Shown: positions 44,232 to 54,772, numbered from the stretch's first letter. The stretch: DNA of 64,000 nucleotides from an uncultured Victivallis sp. (GCA_944389895.1 CALXOA010000118.1:37541-101540); one strand, 5' to 3'. Numbers and translations are program-made. The notes: generated by a model not told the origin, from the sequence alone.

Positions 44232-46172
44232 ATGATCAATACACAATCGGACTTCATGCTCGGCGTAAACTACTGGCCGCGCAAAAGCGGCGTTCGTTTC
44301 TATCGGGAGTTCGACCCGGAAGAGCTGACGAAAGAGTTCGGAGAAATCCGCGCTCTCGGCTGCGACACGGTACGGGTTTTTGTACTCTGGGACGATTTTC
44401 AGCCGATCCGGGAATTTCCCGGCGGACACGGCACCCCCCGCGCCATTGCCCTGCGCGATGACTGGAACGCCTCGCCACGCGAAAACCCGGCGCTGCTCGA
44501 TCCGGCCATGCTGAAAAAATTCGACTGTGTGGTTGAAACCGCTTCCCGGAATAACCTCCGGTTGATCGTCGCTCTGCTCACCGCATGGATGAGCGGAACT
44601 TTATTTGAACCGATGTTCCGCAATGGCCGGAACTATTTCTCGGATCCCTTCATGCTGAAGTATCAGATGCTCTACTGCCGGTATTTCACAGCCCGGTATG
44701 CCGGAAATCCGACGATCCGCTACTGGGAGTTCGGCAATGAACAGAACTGCGTCGCGCGCTGCGATACCCCGGAAGCAGCCTGGGTCTGGATGCAGTCACT
44801 GGCCCTCTCCATCCGTCAGGGAGATCCCTCCGGAAAAATCGCGTCAGGAATGCATGGATTGCAGCTCCATCCCTCCCGCAAATCCCCGTGGGGCATCCGG
44901 GAGAGCGCCGAGGCGGTTGACTGCCTGACCACCCATCCCTACCCGGAATTTACCCCGGGATGTTTTCAGGAGAGTCCGCTTGCATTGCGGAGCAATCTTC
45001 ACGCGACGGCGCAGAGCGTCTATTACGCGACACTCGGCCGGAGGCCGACGCTGTGCGAGGAAACCGGTTCGCTCGGCGCCAGCGTCATTTCCGAGAGAGA
45101 GAGCGCCGAGTATCTGCGGATGCGCCTCTACAGCCTCTGGGCCAACGGCGCCGCCGGGTGCCTCTGGTGGTGTTTCAGTGATTTCACCTGCAGCGGCGAC
45201 CTGCCCTACCGCGACGCGCTGATGGAGAATGACGGACTCGGCCTTTTCCGCGCCGACGGCTCCCCCCGCCCGGCGGCCCAGGAAATGAAATGGTTCCGGG
45301 AGACGCTGAAAACTCTTCCGCGGTTGCCGGAACGGAGGGTGGATGCGGCGATTCTGGTCTCAGACCTTGTCGAGGATTTTCCAACTGCACTCACCGCCTA
45401 CGCCCTCTGCAAACAGGCGGGCATCGAGCCGGAATTTGCGGCCCTCGATTCAGACGTTCCGCTGGAAAAATACAAACTCCTGATCGCGCCCTCATTCGGC
45501 GGCCATGCCCCCTGTACCGTCCCCGCCTACCGTAAACTGGCCGCGGCGGTGGCCGCCGGGGCAACACTCTTCTGGTCGGGCGATGGAGCAACCCTGCTGG
45601 AGTCGGGCCGTCTGTTCGGCATACAGGAGATGGTCAAGCTGCCGACCCGTGACAACAGGGAGCTTCTGATCCTGCCGGATTCCACACAGCTCACGGTGGA
45701 GTGCCCCTGGAAAACCGGAATCCTCCGCTTCGCAGGAACCCTCTTCGGCACCTTCGGGGATGGCAGTCCGGCGATTGTCGGGGCTCCGCACGGCAGGGGA
45801 GAGGCGATCTTCTGCCCGCTGCCGGTGGAGCGTTCGCTCAGCCGCACGACCTATTCGCTCGAAAACGGTGCCGCCGCCCGGCTCTACCGTCTGCTCGCCG
45901 AACGTGCGAAGATGGAACACCCGGTCGATATCCAGAGCACGGAAGCAGAGAGGACCTGGCATCCGATCGACGCGGACTCCGGTTATCTGGTGGTGATCAA
46001 CCATGCGGAAAAACCACTGGAAAGCCGGCTTCTGACCACGCGGCAACCGGAGGAACTCACCATCGCCGCGGGCAGCGGCGATGCTTCGATCGATGACCGG
46101 GAGGCGCTTCATCTCGGGGCGCGCCACGCTGCGGTGCTCCATATCCGTTTCAACCGGGAGCAGTTGCAATGA
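44232..46172 (+). CDS. Cytoplasmic GH5-like (clan A) glycosidase, first gene of the glycan operon
   Basis: A 646-residue enzyme without signal peptide. The TIM barrel has the acid/base candidate E170 in RYWEFGNEQN and the nucleophile candidate E276/E277 in LCEETGSLG. A GATase1-like domain (LIAPSFGGHAPC, GATLFWSGDGATLL) and a C-terminal beta-sandwich follow, the same order as its paralogue at 35688-37634. Shared patterns include GVNYW, LLTAWMSG, TTHPYPEFTPG and CLWWC. The start at 44232 follows AGAGGCGCGTTG; a TTG at 44214 is less likely. The next gene overlaps by ATGA. It probably cleaves imported oligosaccharides. Confidence 0.85.
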   Translation: MINTQSDFMLGVNYWPRKSGVRFYREFDPEELTKEFGEIRALGCDTVRVFVLWDDFQPIREFPGGHGTPRAIALRDDWNASPRENPALLDPAMLKKFDCVVETASRNNLRLIVALLTAWMSGTLFEPMFRNGRNYFSDPFMLKYQMLYCRYFTARYAGNPTIRYWEFGNEQNCVARCDTPEAAWVWMQSLALSIRQGDPSGKIASGMHGLQLHPSRKSPWGIRESAEAVDCLTTHPYPEFTPGCFQESPLALRSNLHATAQSVYYATLGRRPTLCEETGSLGASVISERESAEYLRMRLYSLWANGAAGCLWWCFSDFTCSGDLPYRDALMENDGLGLFRADGSPRPAAQEMKWFRETLKTLPRLPERRVDAAILVSDLVEDFPTALTAYALCKQAGIEPEFAALDSDVPLEKYKLLIAPSFGGHAPCTVPAYRKLAAAVAAGATLFWSGDGATLLESGRLFGIQEMVKLPTRDNRELLILPDSTQLTVECPWKTGILRFAGTLFGTFGDGSPAIVGAPHGRGEAIFCPLPVERSLSRTTYSLENGAAARLYRLLAERAKMEHPVDIQSTEAERTWHPIDADSGYLVVINHAEKPLESRLLTTRQPEELTIAAGSGDASIDDREALHLGARHAAVLHIRFNREQLQ

Positions 46173-47836
46173 ATCTTGAAATTCGAAATTGCAGCAGTCT
46201 GACTCAGGTGCTCCGGGGGAAACGACCGCCGGAAACCAATCGCGGGGGTGCACTGCGCGGGGAGCGTTTCGCTTTTCAGGTGGCCTATCGGTGCGACCGC
46301 CCCTGGTGCGATCTGACGGTACGGATTCTCTCTCCGCTCGCGGGTCTCTTCCGGGTGCGCCAGGTTCAGGAGGTGCCGGTCGACTTCATCCCGGAAACCG
46401 ATGCGAATGTGATCGGAAAGCGTTGCGGCTTCTATCCGGATCTTCTGACCGAACTCCTTCCGGGCAACACGGTCGTTTCCGCGGAAAACATCTGGAAATC
46501 ACTCTGGATATCCATCGATATTCCGCTCGATCTGGCGGCGGGAATCTATCCGACTGCCGTTGAAATCGGCGCCCCCGGGGAAAACGCCCTCTTTCGGGGA
46601 AAACCCTTCCAGCTGGAAATTCTGCCGTTCGAATTACCGCCTCAGACCATGCGGGTCACCCATTGGTTCCACGCGGACTGTCTCGCCACCTGGTATCAGA
46701 CGAAGGTATTCTCAGAAAAACACTGGCGTATCATGGAACGTTTTCTGACCAATGCGGTCGAACACGGCATGAACACGCTGCTGACTCCGCTCTTTACACC
46801 GCCGCTCGACACCGCCGTCGGCGGAGAACGACCGACGGTCCAGCTCGTCGGCGTATCCCGGGATGCCGCCGGGAATTACCGTTTCGATTTCTCACGCCTG
46901 AAACGGTGGATCGAAATGGGGAGACGCTGCGGCATTACCGCCTTTGAGATGTCACATCTTTTCACCCAGTGGGGAGCGCGGGCGACACCGAAGATCACGG
47001 CGGTCACCCCGGATGGTCGAACCACCCGGATTTTCGGCTGGGATGTTCCCGCGGAGGATCCCCGCTACGCCAGTTTTCTGGCGGCGCTGCTGCCGGAACT
47101 GCGCCGTTTTCTCGAAGCGGAAAAACTCGAAAAGGATGTCTATTTCCACGTTTCCGACGAACCGCACGAAGAGGATCTCGCCCGCTACGCTTACGGGGCC
47201 TCACTGCTCAACCGCTTCCTGCCGGGATTCAAGCGGCTGGATGCGCTCTCCTCGGTTGCATTTTTCCGGCACGGGCTTCTGCCGATTCCGATACCGGGGC
47301 TCCGGAAATTCGACGACTTCTCCACGGAAGAATTGCCGGAACGCTGGGTTTACTATTGCGGACAGCCCCAGACGGTTTTTCCCAATCGTTTCATCCACAT
47401 GCCGTCGGCGCGCAACCGGGTGATGGGAATGCTGTTTCACCGCTACCGGGTGGATGGTTTTCTGCACTGGGGATTCAATTTCTACTATTCGCGCTTCTCG
47501 AAATTTCCGATTGACCCCTTCCGTGACGTATGCGCGGGAATGGCGTTTCCGGCCGGAGACGCGTTTCTGGTCTACCCGGGAACCGCCGGCATGCCACTGG
47601 ATTCACTGCGTCACGAAAATTTCCACGACGCGCTTCAGGATCGGCGCCTGCTGCAACTGCTCTCCTCGCGAATCGGAGCCGCCGAAACCGATCAACTGCT
47701 CGATCGCTCCATGCCCGGCGGCCGACTGACCTGGTCCACCTATCCCGGGAGAGAAAAGCAGCTGCTCTCTCTGCGACACAAAATCGAAACACGACTGAAA
47801 GCAACCGGAATGAAAGGAGAAAAAACGCTGCCATGA
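46169..47836 (+). CDS. GH123/DUF4091-like glycoside hydrolase
   Basis: A 555-residue protein without signal peptide. An N-terminal beta-domain (~1-165; [21 protein letters not shown] is typical) precedes a TIM barrel with the Asp-Glu pair D330-E331 in [12 protein letters not shown], characteristic of DUF4091/GH123 enzymes that use substrate-assisted catalysis on N-acetylgalactosamine-type sugars. [16 protein letters not shown] and [31 protein letters not shown] match the DUF4091 end. Both its start and its stop overlap neighbours by ATGA, so it is translationally coupled on both sides: glycosidase before, pseudopilin after. If GH123-like specificity holds, the operon would target an aminosugar glycan. 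Confidence 0.85.
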   Translation: MNLEIRNCSSLTQVLRGKRPPETNRGGALRGERFAFQVAYRCDRPWCDLTVRILSPLAGLFRVRQVQEVPVDFIPETDANVIGKRCGFYPDLLTELLPGNTVVSAENIWKSLWISIDIPLDLAAGIYPTAVEIGAPGENALFRGKPFQLEILPFELPPQTMRVTHWFHADCLATWYQTKVFSEKHWRIMERFLTNAVEHGMNTLLTPLFTPPLDTAVGGERPTVQLVGVSRDAAGNYRFDFSRLKRWIEMGRRCGITAFEMSHLFTQWGARATPKITAVTPDGRTTRIFGWDVPAEDPRYASFLAALLPELRRFLEAEKLEKDVYFHVSDEPHEEDLARYAYGASLLNRFLPGFKRLDALSSVAFFRHGLLPIPIPGLRKFDDFSTEELPERWVYYCGQPQTVFPNRFIHMPSARNRVMGMLFHRYRVDGFLHWGFNFYYSRFSKFPIDPFRDVCAGMAFPAGDAFLVYPGTAGMPLDSLRHENFHDALQDRRLLQLLSSRIGAAETDQLLDRSMPGGRLTWSTYPGREKQLLSLRHKIETRLKATGMKGEKTLP

Positions 47837-48504
47837 AAAAAAACATTTTCACCCTCATTGAGTTGCTCGTTGTCATAGCGATCATCGCCATCCTCGCCGC
47901 ATTGCTGTTGCCTGCGCTGAATCAGGCGCGCAACCGCGCACGGACGATGAACTGTATCTCCAATATGAAACAGCTGGCTCTGGCCGACTCGCTCTACATT
48001 GGCGACTACTCGACTCCGGTGCCGCAGTGCGTGGAGAGCGGTTACGCTCAGAAATGGACTCACAATCTGGCATTTCTGAAATATTACGGGACCGGGGATA
48101 CGGTGGTTCCCCCGGGCAACCTCTGTCCCGAGGCGCTCCTGAGACAGCAGGCAGGAACCACCTTGACCGGACTGCTGGGTTCCTACGGCCAGGTCGAACA
48201 CGGCTGTTCCATTCAAGACGGCTGGAGAATCTTCTCCCTGGCGCAATTGCGCAACCCGAGCCGGAAAATCCGTTACACCGACGGCATGGATTTCAAAGCC
48301 TCCGTCTGGAATACAAAGACGGACTTTGCAGCAAACGGGGTGCGTATGCCGGAACCACCGGGCAATGGATTGATCGCCATCCGGCACCCCGGATTGACCT
48401 TCAACACCGCCTGCTGGGACGGTCACGTGGAAAGCCAGTTCTGGATGAAACATCAGAATATGAACTGGCAGGAGGTTCCGGAGTACTGGACCTACAATCA
48501 ATAG
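47833..48504 (+). CDS. Prepilin-like (pseudopilin) protein embedded in the glycan operon
   Basis: A 223-residue protein that begins [22 protein letters not shown], followed by [25 protein letters not shown], a class III pilin-like membrane segment. The residue before the mature Phe is Ile instead of Gly. A C-terminal H-X10-DG element ([15 protein letters not shown]) is close to the H-X9-DG processing motif. Its ATG overlaps the preceding hydrolase stop (ATGA), so its synthesis is tied to the hydrolase. A 123-base gap with a fresh AAGGAGG site separates it from the next gene. It would be membrane-anchored with the variable part outside; a pilus or a sugar-binding role are both possible. Confidence 0.85.
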   Translation: MKKNIFTLIELLVVIAIIAILAALLLPALNQARNRARTMNCISNMKQLALADSLYIGDYSTPVPQCVESGYAQKWTHNLAFLKYYGTGDTVVPPGNLCPEALLRQQAGTTLTGLLGSYGQVEHGCSIQDGWRIFSLAQLRNPSRKIRYTDGMDFKASVWNTKTDFAANGVRMPEPPGNGLIAIRHPGLTFNTACWDGHVESQFWMKHQNMNWQEVPEYWTYNQ

Positions 48505-48627
48505 GAAGATCCGGATCAGCTTCCGCACCTTTCTCCTCCGCCGCGGCTGGAAGTACCGGGAAATACCCGGTCGCGGTGACGGGAAAATACGACAGAAGGA
48601 CAATTCCAGACAACAAGGAGGTATGGA

Positions 48628-51600
48628 ATGCGTTTTCTACTCATCACACTGTTGAGCCTCTGCATGGCAGGGGTTCTGCACGGAACCGTACTGAAAAATT
48701 TTCAACTCAGAGGTAGCCAGAACTGGCAGTTGAACGCAAAAGCACAGGCTCTTCCTGAAACAGGTTTTCTTCTGAACGCGGGAGGATCCGCAGCCCAGAT
48801 GCTCTCCGCCGCCCCCGGAACGCCATGCCGTTTCCAGGCCGCAGTCAGAGCCGGAGAACCGGGAGAGATCAATGCACGTTTTGTCGTGTTCGACACCAGT
48901 TGGAAATGGCTGCGCGAGACTCCCGCCCGAATCACCGTGGAAGGCGGAAACGAGTGGAAAATCGTTGAAACAACCTCTCCGGCACTCGAATTTAATCCTG
49001 CTGCCGAACGGTTGAAATTCATCATTACAAACACCGGAAAGACTCCGGTGGAACTGGGGGCGCTCTGGCTGGAACCGGTCCGGGAATTTCCGGAGGGGGA
49101 ACTTCGTCGCGTCGGCCTCGCCAATACGGATTTCTCCGAGAAGTGGCATCTCAACAAAGCCGGGGTCAATGCGGAGAGCCGCTCTCTCTGCGTGTCAGGC
49201 GCGGGAGGGGCCACCCTCAACGTCGCGGTGGAAGCTCCTGCCGGCGCACCGTGCATATTCTCCTGCCGGGCACGGAATGCATCCGAACGCCCTGCGGTGC
49301 TGGTCGCCGGTTACACCAGGTATCTCAGGGCCGGCTGGAAATGGCAGGGACCGGTTTCCCGCAGCGGCGCAATCCTGCTGCCCTCCCAGGAATTTCAGAA
49401 GCTTTCCCTCGTTCTTCCGGCGGCGGACTACGATCCGGAAACCGAGGCGTTGAAGCTCACCTTTTCCGTCTACGGGACAGGTGAAATCACCGCGCCGGAA
49501 CTCGAAACCACCGTCCCAGCGGAAACGGTACTTCAGCGGGCGGAACGGCTGCGGAAGATGTGGATCCGGAAGAGCGACAAATTCGCCTTCGCCGATATCG
49601 CCGCACCGGAGAGAGCGGAACTCTTCTCCCGCTATGAACTCGCCTTTGACCTGGAGGCGAATTACGAAAACCCTTTTGATCCCGACGACATCGCCGTAGA
49701 CGCTGTCGTCGGGAGACCGGACGGCAGGCAGATGACCCTGCCGTGCTTCTTCTATGCGGACTTCCCCTCGAAGGACGGAAAAACCCGGCTGACCTCCGGA
49801 TGCAACTACATTGCAACCGGGCAAAAAGGGTGGAAATTCCGCTACACACCGACGTTGCCGGGCCGCCACACTCTGAAACTCCGGGCGGTTGACCGTACCG
49901 GCCGGAAGATCGAAAGCGGAGAAATGACCTTCGAGGCCCGCCCGGCACGGGGCAAGGGTTTCGTCACCATTGCCTCCCGGAATCCGGAATTTTTCGAGAA
50001 CACCGGGGACGGTTCCCTCTTCTGGGCATGCGGGACCAACATTCCCTGGACCCGTTTTGAAGATCCCGGGGAACCGACCTACGACTACTATTTCCGCCGT
50101 GCGGCCGGAAAGATGAACGCCACCCGGATCTGGCTCTGTCACTACGCCTGGCTGGAGTGGCTTCCCGCCATCGCCCGCCACTCCGACAACTGCTGGAGCC
50201 AGTGGCAGGGGCTGACCGTATTCAACCAGATGATCTCCGGTGAAGTCGATCGCATTTTCGAGATGGCCGAGGCGCAGAATCTGCGGATCATGCTCGTGAC
50301 CGAGGATAACGACGAAACTTTCGCAAGCGGGGGAGAATGCAACTGGAAGTTCAACCCATATAACCTTGAAAACGGCGGTTTCGTCGCCACCCCCGAGGAA
50401 CTTTTTGAGCATCCGGGCGCCATCAGGGCCTACCAGAAACGGCTCCGTTACATCCTCGCGCGATGGGGTTACAGCACTTCACTCTGGGCGATCAACGCCT
50501 GGAACGACATGCACGATACACAACCGCGCCATGCCGCCTGGATCAAGACCATGCGCGACTACGTCCACGCCGTCGTCGACGGAAGCCGCCCGATTCTCTA
50601 CGGTGCAAACTACAGTGTCGGGTCGGAAAAGAGCAAGGATTATTTCACCACCTTTCTGACCCGGATGCCGGGAATGCCGAATGTGGAGCAGGAGTGCTAT
50701 TTTCTGGCCGACCATTTCGAAGAAACCACGCTCGACAGCATCTATCAGGGGCTCTGCAAGCAACTTGCCGGAGTCATGGTCTGGGGGCATGTTCCGACGG
50801 AGCGGCGCAACTGCTGGGACCTCTACCGCGCCCCGGCCGCCTTCGCCGAATCCATGCGACTCAATGAGAAAGTCTGGAAAACCCAACGGGTCGAAATCCG
50901 TTCCGCGGAAGGGGAACTGCGTGACGGAGTGCGCCGCATCGTGACCGCGCGGGCCTACGGAGACGTCCCGGTATGGGGAGTCCGGGCGCAGACGAACCGT
51001 TTCCGGATCGATTTTTCCGACAGTTCCCCCGGACACCTTCTGCGCGGTCTCAACCTGAAAGTCTACGGCAGGCGGGCAGACCGCATCGCATGGCGCAATC
51101 CGACGATCTTCGAATGGGACAACGTCAACGGCGGGGAGTTTGTCGTCAACGCCGGCAGTTACGGAGCCGGAGACAATCTTCTGACGATTGCCGTTGACGG
51201 GAAAAAGGCGGCGGAGACCGCCTACCTCAATGGCCGGCGCGAGTTGAAGGGCCGCGACCGTTTCACGACGGTTTCCGTGCCGCCAGGGAAACATGAACTG
51301 ACCGTCGATCTGGAAAATCCGGAGAGCGACTGGGTTTCGATTCACGAATTTCTGTTTCTGCTCAAAGTACGGACTCCCGCAGAACTTCTCGCGGTCAACG
51401 CACTCGCCTCGACGGACTCCGGCTTTCTCTACCTGATCAACAGTTCCTACAACGTATTCAACAAACTGCTGGAGATTCCCGGTGAGGTTCCGTTGCGCAA
51501 CGTCCGGCTGGAACTGCCCGGCATGGCCACCGGGGAATACCGTGTTGAAGCGGTCGATCCGCGAAGTGGAGCGGTCTCTTCGAGCAGTGTGGAACATTGC

Positions 51601-51678
51601 CGTGACGGGGTGTTGTCCATCCAACTGCCGGAAGTGAAGTCCCGCATGCTGGTACGCTGGGAAAAGGCATCCAAATGA
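48628..51678 (+). CDS. Large secreted DUF5060-like/GH5-like protein
   Basis: A 1016-residue exported protein with signal peptide MRFLLITLLSLCMAGVLHG. Two beta-sandwich, CBM-like repeats (~20-155 and ~160-290) lead to a DUF5060-like domain (~315-435; FSRYELAFDLEANYENPFD) and a TIM barrel (~450-770; FWACGTNIPWTRFEDPG, RIWLCHYAWLEWL). At the barrel acid/base site the usual NE reads ND (D627 in WAINAWNDMHD); the nucleophile candidate is E687 or E689 in NVEQECYF. C-terminal beta-domains end at 1016. It would act on, or only bind, an extracellular polysaccharide. AAGGAGGTATGGA precedes the ATG. The next gene overlaps by ATGA. Confidence 0.82.
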   Translation: MRFLLITLLSLCMAGVLHGTVLKNFQLRGSQNWQLNAKAQALPETGFLLNAGGSAAQMLSAAPGTPCRFQAAVRAGEPGEINARFVVFDTSWKWLRETPARITVEGGNEWKIVETTSPALEFNPAAERLKFIITNTGKTPVELGALWLEPVREFPEGELRRVGLANTDFSEKWHLNKAGVNAESRSLCVSGAGGATLNVAVEAPAGAPCIFSCRARNASERPAVLVAGYTRYLRAGWKWQGPVSRSGAILLPSQEFQKLSLVLPAADYDPETEALKLTFSVYGTGEITAPELETTVPAETVLQRAERLRKMWIRKSDKFAFADIAAPERAELFSRYELAFDLEANYENPFDPDDIAVDAVVGRPDGRQMTLPCFFYADFPSKDGKTRLTSGCNYIATGQKGWKFRYTPTLPGRHTLKLRAVDRTGRKIESGEMTFEARPARGKGFVTIASRNPEFFENTGDGSLFWACGTNIPWTRFEDPGEPTYDYYFRRAAGKMNATRIWLCHYAWLEWLPAIARHSDNCWSQWQGLTVFNQMISGEVDRIFEMAEAQNLRIMLVTEDNDETFASGGECNWKFNPYNLENGGFVATPEELFEHPGAIRAYQKRLRYILARWGYSTSLWAINAWNDMHDTQPRHAAWIKTMRDYVHAVVDGSRPILYGANYSVGSEKSKDYFTTFLTRMPGMPNVEQECYFLADHFEETTLDSIYQGLCKQLAGVMVWGHVPTERRNCWDLYRAPAAFAESMRLNEKVWKTQRVEIRSAEGELRDGVRRIVTARAYGDVPVWGVRAQTNRFRIDFSDSSPGHLLRGLNLKVYGRRADRIAWRNPTIFEWDNVNGGEFVVNAGSYGAGDNLLTIAVDGKKAAETAYLNGRRELKGRDRFTTVSVPPGKHELTVDLENPESDWVSIHEFLFLLKVRTPAELLAVNALASTDSGFLYLINSSYNVFNKLLEIPGEVPLRNVRLELPGMATGEYRVEAVDPRSGAVSSSSVEHCRDGVLSIQLPEVKSRMLVRWEKASK

Positions 51679-53288
51679 AGTGGTTCTTTCTGATTGCGAC
51701 ACTGGTGCTGATCTCAGCCGGGATTCTGACCTGGCTTCTGCGTCCGGATCAGGCCAACGCCCTGCCGGTGATCCGTTATGTCACCGACCGGGCTCCGGCC
51801 CGGATCTCCCAGGTCAGACAGTTTCATGTCTGGCAGATCGAATCGGGAAACGCCACGATTCACCGCATCGCCGACTCAACGGAGCTGGCCCGGTTCCGCG
51901 CCCGGTCGTTCAGCGATGAGATCCGCCGTGCCATCTCGCTCAGCCATCCGGAAATTCCGGAGTTGTGGGAAGGAAATCCGCAGTTTCCATTTGAAGTTGC
52001 AGTACCGCTGACCGAACTGGTGATCGATGCGGACAATCCTACGATTGAAAAGAAACTCATTCACGGGGTCTCCGGAACGGCGGGAGATTTGCTGGACACC
52101 TACAGCGGACAGTTGCAGTTCCTCGCCGAAGCGGGAATTGTTGAGGATCTCACCGACCGGGCGGAAGCGGGAGGTTACGGACTTGCCGGCGTCCCGGCCT
52201 CCATCCGGGAACTGGCTATGTTCAACGACCGGCAGTACGGATTTTTCCGTGGAAGCGGCGCAACGGCGCTCTGGGTCAATCCGGTTGCGTTCCGTGAGCT
52301 GGGAGTTCCGGTACCGCAGGGGACATGGACGGTCGAAGAGTTCACCCGGTGCGGTCGCGCCTTCGTCGCCGCCGCCCGGAAAGCGGGAAGAAACGACGTG
52401 TTCTTCTGCGATGACATCGATACGCTGAATCTGGCACGTTCCTTCGGGGGGGACTGGCTCGATGAAACCCTCAGCGGCAGCGGCGTCGACAGCGACCCCT
52501 TCCGCAAGGCCTTCACGTTGAAATACCAGTGGATCCGTGAAGACCGCATCATTCCGAGCGGGGCCGACTATGCGTCATTTGCCACCTCCGGCGGCGGCTG
52601 GGGGAGCATCGCGATCGAACTCTTTGTCGAGAAACGGCTCGGAATGGTCCAATCCGGCAGCTGGATCATCACAAGGTTTCGAAAAATCGGAGAATTGGAA
52701 CTGGCTGCCGTTCCGGTTCCTTACGGAACATTTCCGGTGGCATTGGCGGGGGGCGCCACGGTGGGAATCTACCGGGGCAGCCGCCATCCGGAGCTGGCGG
52801 AACTCTTTCTGCGCTACCTCGCCTCCGATCGTTACAACCGGGAGATCATCGAAGACGGCGACAGCGGGCCGCCGCTTCTGCGTTACACCGAATCAGAAGA
52901 GTACCGCAAACCGCCCGCCCACCCCAATGAATGGAAAGTCCATCCGGTATTCGCCGACGAGCTGCGCGACCACGGCATAGCGCTGAGCATGTCGCCGTTT
53001 GTACTGCCGTCGACGGTAACGCGGCTCTTCCGCATGGGGCTGGATGAATTTATGAACGATCGCAAGACGCTTGACGGCGCACTCGCGGACACCGCACGGA
53101 GGATCGATCAGGAGATCGCAGCCTCCCACGCCCGGCGTCCGGATCTGGCGGCTCATTACAACCTTCTCCGGGAAAGGCAGGCGGAAATCCGGAAGAGAGT
53201 GAAATCCGGCCGGAAGATTCCGGCGCACTGGATTGAAAACCCGTTTTACCTCCAATACTATCAGGCCAGAGGATTGCTGGAGAAATGA
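51675..53288 (+). CDS. Extracellular solute-binding protein of a sugar ABC importer
   Basis: A 537-residue family 1-like binding protein, longer than the usual ~430. The N-terminus KWFFLIATLVLISAGILTWLL is a membrane anchor or uncleaved signal; there is no lipobox cysteine. Typical binding-protein segments are DLLDTYSGQLQFLAEAGIVEDLTD, GFFRGSGATALWVNPVAFRELGVPVPQGTWTVEEF, GMVQSGSWIITRFRKIGELELAAVPVP and GGATVGIYRGSRHPELAELFLRYLAS. It would capture an oligosaccharide in the periplasm. The ATGA overlaps on both sides couple it to the secreted hydrolase and the first permease. Confidence 0.9.
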   Translation: MKWFFLIATLVLISAGILTWLLRPDQANALPVIRYVTDRAPARISQVRQFHVWQIESGNATIHRIADSTELARFRARSFSDEIRRAISLSHPEIPELWEGNPQFPFEVAVPLTELVIDADNPTIEKKLIHGVSGTAGDLLDTYSGQLQFLAEAGIVEDLTDRAEAGGYGLAGVPASIRELAMFNDRQYGFFRGSGATALWVNPVAFRELGVPVPQGTWTVEEFTRCGRAFVAAARKAGRNDVFFCDDIDTLNLARSFGGDWLDETLSGSGVDSDPFRKAFTLKYQWIREDRIIPSGADYASFATSGGGWGSIAIELFVEKRLGMVQSGSWIITRFRKIGELELAAVPVPYGTFPVALAGGATVGIYRGSRHPELAELFLRYLASDRYNREIIEDGDSGPPLLRYTESEEYRKPPAHPNEWKVHPVFADELRDHGIALSMSPFVLPSTVTRLFRMGLDEFMNDRKTLDGALADTARRIDQEIAASHARRPDLAAHYNLLRERQAEIRKRVKSGRKIPAHWIENPFYLQYYQARGLLEK

Positions 53289-54772
53289 AGAACAACCTGT
53301 TTCGCAATCGAAATTTCCGGATCGGGATGGCGTTTCTGATGCCGAATCTGACCGGGTTCGTGCTGTTTTCCCTCTTCCCGCTCGCGGTAAGTCTGCTGAT
53401 GGCCTTCACCGACTGGGATGTGAGATACCACAACATGTTCAGACAGGAGCGGCCGGAGTGGGTCGGCTTTGACAACTTCGTCCGGCTGTTCTCCGATCCG
53501 TTGTTCTACAAATATCTGTTCAACACGGTATATCTGATGCTGGGGATTCCGGTGAATATGGCGCTGAGCCTGCTGACGGCGATGCTGATCTTCCGCTGCC
53601 GCCCCCTCTCCAGGCGTACCATGGGGTGGACGGTCGGAATACTCGGACTCCTTCTGGCAATCGGCATGACGTTGCAGCTTTCGGCAGGCAGACCGCTCTC
53701 GGTCCTGACGCTGATTCTGGTCGGAATCGGAGGATTGATCTACCTCGGCGGCGGCGCTCTGGGCGGCGGGAACTACCGGACGATCTTCTACCTGCCGCAT
53801 TTCACCGCGGGAATTGCGGTCTACATCCTCTGGAGCAAGATCTACAGTCCGGTCAACGGCCCGATCAACCAGGCGCTCACTCCGGTACTGGAACACGCGA
53901 CGACGCTGGTACGCTTCTGCCCCCCCGGAGTCTGGAACACGGCCGGAGTGTTGCTGCTCGCCGCATTCGTCGCCGGTGCAATGGGGTGTGCCGGTTGGCT
54001 CGTTTCACTCCGCAGAGAGGGGGAAATCGGCGGAATCGCCCTGATTGCCGGAGGAGGTGTCCTGGTGGCCTTCTGCCTCATCTTCTGTCTGTATTCGACC
54101 CATTTCGCCTGGGGGGTTGCAGCAGGTATTTCGGCCGGAGCCATCCTGCTGCGGGAAATCCTGCAGCGACGTATTCTGCCCCGTCCGCCGGCAAACACCC
54201 GGGGAATTGACGGGGCGATCTTCCGGATGCTCCTCGGCGGCACCGGACTGATGCTCCTCTGGGGAATCGCCGAAGTACTGTTTCACCTGCCGGAGGCGGC
54301 CGGAGCCCCGCAGGGCCTGCAGCCGCCGGGATGGCTGACCGACTACCACTGGGCGAAACCGTCGCTGATGCTGATGGGATTCTGGATGGCGGTCGCCTCA
54401 AACAACATGCTGCTCTACCTCGCCGCACTGTCCGGAATCCCGGCCGAACTGGAAGAGGCGGCCGAAGTGGATGGAGCCGGGCTGATCCAGCGTTTCCGGC
54501 ACATCATCTGGCCGCAGCTGATGCCTGTCACATTCTTCATTTTCATCATGTCGGTGATTTACGGGTTTCAGGGCGGTTTTGAATCCGCGCGGGCGATGAC
54601 GGAGGGAGGCCCGGCCGGTTCCACCACAACTCTGGCCTACTACATTTACACCGAAGGTTTCGAGAACGGCCACCTCGGTTACGCCTCGGCGATCTCCTGG
54701 GTCATGTTCACAATGATCATGCTTCTGACCTTGTTCAACTGGAAAGTGGGGAACCGTTATGTCAATGACTGA
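53285..54772 (+). CDS. Sugar ABC importer permease (MalF/UgpA-like) with two extra membrane insertions
   Basis: A 495-residue permease; the family is normally ~290-320. The core is recognisable: FLMPNLTGFVLFSLFPLAVSLLMAFTDWD (TM1), FNTVYLMLGIPVNMALSLLTAMLIF, RTIFYLPHFTAGIAVYILWSKIYSP, MLMGFWMAVASNNMLLYLAALSGIP, and the EAA loop ELEEAAEVDGAGLIQRFRHIIWPQLMP that contacts the ATPase. Two segments are additional: ~104-163 (about two hydrophobic helices) and ~202-350 (about four hydrophobic helices). The gene starts with an ATGA overlap and ends with a 14-base overlap with the second permease. Confidence 0.9.
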   Translation: MKNNLFRNRNFRIGMAFLMPNLTGFVLFSLFPLAVSLLMAFTDWDVRYHNMFRQERPEWVGFDNFVRLFSDPLFYKYLFNTVYLMLGIPVNMALSLLTAMLIFRCRPLSRRTMGWTVGILGLLLAIGMTLQLSAGRPLSVLTLILVGIGGLIYLGGGALGGGNYRTIFYLPHFTAGIAVYILWSKIYSPVNGPINQALTPVLEHATTLVRFCPPGVWNTAGVLLLAAFVAGAMGCAGWLVSLRREGEIGGIALIAGGGVLVAFCLIFCLYSTHFAWGVAAGISAGAILLREILQRRILPRPPANTRGIDGAIFRMLLGGTGLMLLWGIAEVLFHLPEAAGAPQGLQPPGWLTDYHWAKPSLMLMGFWMAVASNNMLLYLAALSGIPAELEEAAEVDGAGLIQRFRHIIWPQLMPVTFFIFIMSVIYGFQGGFESARAMTEGGPAGSTTTLAYYIYTEGFENGHLGYASAISWVMFTMIMLLTLFNWKVGNRYVND

